Below, piece after piece: positions 59,678 to 64,000 of a stretch of DNA of 64,000 nucleotides (positions are counted from its first letter, which is position 1; each line of letters begins with the position of its first letter). A model generated the notes under the pieces. The model worked only from the letters and a program-made list of their open reading frames with translations. It was not told the DNA's origin and did no database searches. The DNA is from VXRD01 sp965242535 (GTDB lineage: Bacteria > Latescibacterota > UBA2968), in the NCBI GenBank assembly GCA_965242535.1, contig OZ251458.1, forward strand, positions 2,232,001-2,296,000, given 5' to 3'. The position numbers and the translations under genes were made by a program.

Positions 59678-61329
59678 TTTAGGAGAACCAGTTTTCGGGT
59701 TGCGTGAAAATTCGCGCCGCGCAACCGCGCGATATAGACGCCCGATCCGACGGCTCGCCCCTCGGCATCGCGGCCGTTCCAGACCGCGCGATACCGCCCG
59801 GGGGACGCGACGCGATCGACTAAGCGCGCGATTTCTTGGCCCGTGGGGGTGAAGATGATCAGGGCAATTCGGGTTTTGGCGGCGACCTCGTATTCGATGA
59901 CCGTATCGGGGTTAAAAGGATTGGGAAAGCTAGAAAGTATCCCGGACCGCATCGGCTTGGACCACAGGCGCGCCATGGTGCCCCAAAGCGTATAGACCTC
60001 CAAATACTGGATCGATCCGTCGATTCTGCCCAAGGGATGCGGCGCGTCCCCAAACCCATTGGGGTCCGCACTGCCGAGTACAAAATCCCGTTCGGACGCG
60101 GCGGCGATCATCCCATCGCGCGCCTCGAAGCGAGAATTTTCGCCCGCCATCTTGCCGACCACGACGTGTACGGGCATGTTGGTTTGCATCCAAATTTGCC
60201 CATCGTCCTCCCACCACCGCCCTTCGAGCGGCGCGACAGCCATTTTGGGCGCGGAAGAACCGAGGCCCGTGAATTGGGCGATCAGGCCGATCAGATCGCG
60301 GATGTCGAGTTCGCCGTTCTGATCCATATCCGCGGCCCACCTTTCGAGTTCTGTACTTTCGGGCGGTATGCCGAGAATCAGATGCACCAGCCGAATCGCG
60401 TCGAGCAGGTCAATGCGGTCGTCGCTATTGAGATCGCCCCGCCGCTGAACGCGCAATGCCCTCGCCCTGCCCGGCGAAAACCGCTCGCCCGTGCCCGGAA
60501 CCGCGCTGTGCAACCCCCACTCGCCGATGCCCTCGGGATAGCGCACGAGGGATTGATCCTTATTCCCGTCACGCGCCCATTCTGCGCTTGCAAGCGTATC
60601 GTTTGAGACCGGATCGATCAGAAATACCGCGTCTCTCGAATTGCTCAAGCCCCCACCTATCCTGCCGTCATCCACGAAAACCTTGCCCGTAAATCCCGTC
60701 GGGGTTTCGCCGCCAAAAAGGACGATGTATTCCCCCGGATCGATCCAAGTGGTGTCGGGAAACGCGAAAGGGCCTTTTGTCCCGGGATTGCTATCTGACA
60801 GTTGCCAACCGCTGATATCGATCGGTCTCAAGCCTGTGTTTAGGATTTCCACAAACTCGTCCTCATTGCCATCTCGCGTCCCATCGCGATTGGCGTCGCC
60901 TGCATCGCCCGATGGCGGGTCTGCGAGGACTTCGTTGATCACGACGACCTCTTCCACGCCTTCGCCGGAGAGCACCCAGTTGCGTATGCCGCGGTTTGTG
61001 TCCAGTATCAGATCGGAAATAAAATTCCCGATGACGTCTGGGAGAAAGGAGATCGGCAAAAATCCCTCGCCGTTGGGTTCAAGGGTCAAGGATCCCGTCA
61101 GGGGGCCGGGCGGCATATCGGTAAAGGGCGCGGCGGGCAGTTGGAACGCGGGGTTGGAAACGCGCGGGTTGGAAATCATCAGCGCGGTCAAGTCCAGGTT
61201 TTCGATGCGGAGCGTATCGCGTGCGGTGTCGCCTTGGCGCACGCGCCCAAAGCGCAACGTGTCTCGCGCCATCGCGTCACAGGTGGAAAAGAGCACACCT
61301 AAAATCAAAAAGACGATTCGGTATTTCAT
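59674..61329 (-). CDS. Secreted lamin-tail/dockerin protein with FlgD/type-IX-like C-terminus
   Basis: 551 residues. Signal peptide from MKYRIVFLILGVLFS. An N-terminal Ig-like unit with TLEPNGEGFLPISFLPD (choice-of-anchor type) is followed by a lamin-tail domain (DEFVEILNTGLRPIDISGW, PGEYIVLFGGETP). A dockerin pair (GDLNSDDRIDLLDAIRLVH and ADMDQNGELDIRDLIGLIA) and a C-terminal FPNPFNPDTVIEYEV...GVYIARLRG module complete it. The start is the ATG eight bases after GAGG. Its dockerin and the cohesins of the next gene make a plausible interacting pair on the cell surface (inference). Confidence 0.85.
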   Translation of the reverse strand: MKYRIVFLILGVLFSTCDAMARDTLRFGRVRQGDTARDTLRIENLDLTALMISNPRVSNPAFQLPAAPFTDMPPGPLTGSLTLEPNGEGFLPISFLPDVIGNFISDLILDTNRGIRNWVLSGEGVEEVVVINEVLADPPSGDAGDANRDGTRDGNEDEFVEILNTGLRPIDISGWQLSDSNPGTKGPFAFPDTTWIDPGEYIVLFGGETPTGFTGKVFVDDGRIGGGLSNSRDAVFLIDPVSNDTLASAEWARDGNKDQSLVRYPEGIGEWGLHSAVPGTGERFSPGRARALRVQRRGDLNSDDRIDLLDAIRLVHLILGIPPESTELERWAADMDQNGELDIRDLIGLIAQFTGLGSSAPKMAVAPLEGRWWEDDGQIWMQTNMPVHVVVGKMAGENSRFEARDGMIAAASERDFVLGSADPNGFGDAPHPLGRIDGSIQYLEVYTLWGTMARLWSKPMRSGILSSFPNPFNPDTVIEYEVAAKTRIALIIFTPTGQEIARLVDRVASPGRYRAVWNGRDAEGRAVGSGVYIARLRGANFHATRKLVLLK

Positions 61330-61599
61330 CGCATGACCTCGTGCCCGATGACATTCGCAAATCGCGTGCCGGAATCGGAAAGATGACACAAGAGGCGAAA
61401 AATCAGACGGTTACGCGCCTAAGCGTTCGCGGGATCGAACGACGCGGGAAACGAGATGTTCAATTTTGAGGAAGGGAGGGATGAGAATGTGCAATGATTC
61501 GCCCATTCGCCGCGGGCTTATTTCATTTGACGAATGTCGAAAAATCGGCTTATTTTGCGGGCGAGAGCGAAATGGAGGGATGGTTCCTTTTAGCCATTA
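61330..61599. other. Upstream region of the lamin-tail operon, no gene seen
   Basis: AT-rich stretches (TTATTTTGCGGG and neighbours) may carry the promoter. No repeat of the known families before element R starts. Confidence 0.4.
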
Positions 61600-61761
61600 G
61601 TACTCTGTAAATTAAGTTATTCTCAATTTTGATACGCACAAATCAGTACCTGAGTTGCTCGCTTGTCTAAAGCGTTTGGTCCGAAAGCATCGTGGGTTGC
61701 CTTCAATGCGTTGGCTACGCCTGTGCCTACGGCGTGCGGCGACCTACTTTTTGTCAACAGC
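61600..61761. mobile_element. Element R, left part only
   Basis: From TCTGTAAATTAAGTTATTCT through the CATCGTGGGTTGCC block to TTTTTGTCAACAGC, matching the left half of copy 1. A 28-bp insertion (GGCTACGCCTGTGCCTACGG-type) is unique here. The right half of R is missing beyond the IS remnant. Confidence 0.75.
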
Positions 61762-61998
61762 CATACTACGCGACAAAACTAAGAATCGGGCAAACACCGC
61801 GCTTCTAAGAGAAAGGCCAAGAGGAAGGTCACCCGGGCTTTGTGCCAAGGAAAATGCGCTTGCAGGATGGGGTACCGTTGCGTAACTTGATCCGACATAG
61901 ACCTGTGCTTTCCGAGAAGGGGTGAGGGTTTTTGCGGACAACTTAAATCTAACTCTTTTTCGGTTTTGCACAGGTCTTTATTTTTTTTGCGTAGTATG
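61762..61998 (-). mobile_element. Internally deleted IS4-family derivative (237 bp)
   Basis: Both ends of the IS are kept (CATACTACGCGACAAAA at 61762; GCGTAGTATG at 61989-61998, with a few end bases lost). Only the 5' leader, the first 31 and the last 7-8 transposase codons remain. The deletion is in frame, giving a 39-codon frame (MSDQVTQRYPILQAHFPWHK... to ...EARCLPDS). Orientation is opposite to the full copies. Could be mobilised in trans. Confidence 0.88.
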
Positions 61999-62140
61999 CG
62001 CCAAAGATACAAATGGTCAGGCCACCTCGCCGTCCCAAGCCCTACGAATTTCGTTCGCCGATTCGCTGAGGTGTCCCAGTAGTACCGAGACATCGAGATG
62101 GGAATCCCGCTCCTTACTATCGCCGATACTTTCCACGCAA
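61999..62140. other. Leader region of pyrC
   Basis: No gene seen. The ATG of pyrC is preceded by TTTCCACGCAA with no clear purine-rich ribosome site. Confidence 0.4.
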
Positions 62141-63451
62141 ATGACCGATCTCCTGCTCAAAAATGGCCGCATTATCGACCCGACCAACCGCCGAGATGAA
62201 AGGGCTGACCTGCTCGTGCAGAATGGCCGCATCGCGCGGATCGGACCCGGCCTCGCCATCGAAGGCGCGGAAGTCCTCGATGTCTCCGGCAAGGTCGTCT
62301 CGCCCGGGCTCGTGGATATGCACGTCCACTTGCGCGATCCGGGCTTTCCCGAAAAAGAAACCATCCAAACCGGATGCGAATCCGCCGCCGCAGGAGGGTT
62401 CACATCCATAGCTTGTTTGCCCAATACGGACCCGCCGATAGACAGTCCCGAACTCGTCCAGTACATCGCCCAACGGGCAAAATACGCGGATGCGCGCGTG
62501 TATCCCATCGCCTGTGCAACCGAAAAAATGCAGGGCGAAACCCTCACGGACACGGACGCGCTTCTCAACGCCGGGGCCATTGGCTTTTCCGACGATGGCC
62601 TGCCCATCGAATCCGCCGCCTCGATGCGCGAACTCTTGGCGCGCGCGGCGGCCAATGGCTTTGCGGTCTATCCCCACGCCGAAGTGTTCGCCCTCACGCG
62701 CGGTGGGCACCTGCACGCAGGCGCGGTCTCCCGCGAACTCGGCCTGAAAGGCATGCCCTCAGAGGGCGAAGCCGCCATGATCGCGCGCGATATCGACCTC
62801 GTGCGGCAAACCGGCGGTCGCCTGCACGTCTTGCACATAAGCGTCAAACGCGCTGTCCAACTCGTGCGCCGAGCCAAAGCCGAGGGCCTGCCCGTCACCT
62901 GCGAAGCCTCGCCCCATCACATTGCGCTGACCGATGAAGACGTGCGCGTCTTGGGCACCGCGGGCAAAATGAGTCCGCCGCTGCGTTCCGAAGAAGATCG
63001 CCAAGCCGTCATCGCGGGCTTGCAGGACGGCAGCATCGACGCCCTCGCCACGGACCACGCGCCCCATACGACCAAAGAAAAATTGCGCGCCTTTGCCGAC
63101 GCTCCCAACGGCATCGTCGGCCTTGAAACCGCAGTCGGCGTTCTGTTGACCCACCTCGTCCACACCGGCCTGCTCTCGCTTTCAGACGCGATCGCCAAAC
63201 TCACCGCAGAACCCGCGCGCATCCTCGGCATCGAAGGCGGCGACCTCTCGGTGGGCAAGCCCGCGGATATCGCGGTCCTCGATCCCGATCTCGAATGGAT
63301 CGCAAACGCCAATTTGTTCAAATCCAAATCGCGCAACACGCCCTTTCACGGATGGACGCTAAAAGGCCGTGCCGCGATGACGATCTTGGGCGGGAGAATC
63401 ACGTACCAAGCAGGGGACAGGGGCAATCCTCGCCCTGCCCATCAATCGTAG
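62141..63451 (+). CDS. pyrC: Dihydroorotase
   Basis: 436 residues, class I (about 420-440 residues). Zinc ligands: HxH in DMHVHLRDPGFPEKE, the later His in HVLHISVKRAVQL and Asp in DALATDHAPHTTKEK. TGCESAAAGGFTSIACLPNT is the family block following the HxH. The enzyme closes carbamoyl aspartate to dihydroorotate in pyrimidine synthesis. The TAG stop lies within the CGTAGGGACAGG edge of a REP palindrome, so the last residues (GDRGNPRPAHQS) may be a recent extension. carA follows at 94 bp. Confidence 0.96.
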   Translation: MTDLLLKNGRIIDPTNRRDERADLLVQNGRIARIGPGLAIEGAEVLDVSGKVVSPGLVDMHVHLRDPGFPEKETIQTGCESAAAGGFTSIACLPNTDPPIDSPELVQYIAQRAKYADARVYPIACATEKMQGETLTDTDALLNAGAIGFSDDGLPIESAASMRELLARAAANGFAVYPHAEVFALTRGGHLHAGAVSRELGLKGMPSEGEAAMIARDIDLVRQTGGRLHVLHISVKRAVQLVRRAKAEGLPVTCEASPHHIALTDEDVRVLGTAGKMSPPLRSEEDRQAVIAGLQDGSIDALATDHAPHTTKEKLRAFADAPNGIVGLETAVGVLLTHLVHTGLLSLSDAIAKLTAEPARILGIEGGDLSVGKPADIAVLDPDLEWIANANLFKSKSRNTPFHGWTLKGRAAMTILGGRITYQAGDRGNPRPAHQS

Positions 63452-63475
63452 GGACAGGCCCCGTGCCTGTCCTCG
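63447..63475. repeat. REP-like palindrome overlapping the pyrC stop codon
   Basis: GGACAGGC and GCCTGTCC stems with loop CCCGT in the intergenic space before carA; the stop TAG of pyrC is its first bases. Confidence 0.82.
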
Positions 63476-63545
63476 CCCCAAGCGAGTCGTTTGCACTCGG
63501 ATATTCGGGGTCGATCGTCCATCGTTCATTTTTTGAGGCGCGTTC

Positions 63546-64000
<455 letters not shown>

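Overview
The window is 64 kb of chromosome from an uncultured-type bacterium with a GC-rich genome. No ribosomal RNA gene is present, so placement is an inference. The mix suggests an FCB-group-like lineage such as Latescibacterota or a poribacterium-like relative. The clues are secreted proteins with FlgD/type-IX-like C-termini, lamin-tail domains, cohesin and dockerin modules, an MXAN_6640-type metalloprotease, and several PhyH, mandelate-racemase and sugar-isomerase enzymes. Housekeeping genes are ordinary: map, rpmE (type B)-prfA, rho, glnD, queF, pyrC, carA.

Layout. 0.4-12 kb (minus strand): a Tro/Mnt/Znu-type metal uptake operon (solute-binding protein, ATPase, two permeases, DtxR-family regulator). 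It continues into a secreted metalloprotease, map and a CcmI-like lipoprotein. It is interrupted by a tandem pair of IS4-family elements nested in a MITE-like repeat, and it carries a VapBC-type module whose toxin overlaps the regulator by 4 bp. Both permeases carry DtxR-like C-terminal domains, and an 18-bp perfect palindrome precedes the binding-protein gene. 12-24 kb: prfA, rpmE, rho, glnD, then catabolic enzymes and a potassium channel. 24-26 kb: a third IS copy, with a nonsense mutation, between inverted arms of the MITE. 26-38 kb: a GroES-like protein, a GT2 glycosyltransferase, five tandem SGNH-hydrolase paralogues, a radical SAM/SPASM protein, a carbamoyltransferase, a DUF5989-like peptide, an SxtJ-like protein and APS kinase. 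This is a probable surface-glycan or secondary-metabolite decoration locus. 38-41 kb: a conserved hypothetical gene and two overlapping QueF genes, one lacking catalytic residues.

41-48 kb is a defence island: HigB with a HigA-ImmA fusion, a divergent DUF262/ATPase/unknown operon sharing a palindromic operator, an M42 peptidase, and an EcoRV-like restriction-modification pair. 48-54 kb: a peroxiredoxin-like/2OG oxygenase fusion, an EamA transporter, an intact MITE, a family-5 solute-binding lipoprotein, a TIM-barrel isomerase and a bifunctional nuclease. 54-61 kb: a small conserved protein and two secreted proteins, one cohesin-bearing with five lamin-tail domains and one dockerin-bearing. 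61-64 kb: an IS deletion derivative, pyrC and the start of carA.

Repeats are a major theme. Short palindromes (GGACAGGC...GCCTGTCC) are scattered between genes. A roughly 390-bp MITE-like element ('R') sits inside these palindromes, and the IS element sits inside R, giving three nested layers. Heptamer minisatellites (CGTCTYC)n fill several intergenic gaps. The strongest candidates for undescribed biology are the five-paralogue SGNH/carbamoyltransferase locus with its G17 tract and A-tract starts, the double permease-DtxR fusions, and the split active/inactive QueF pair.
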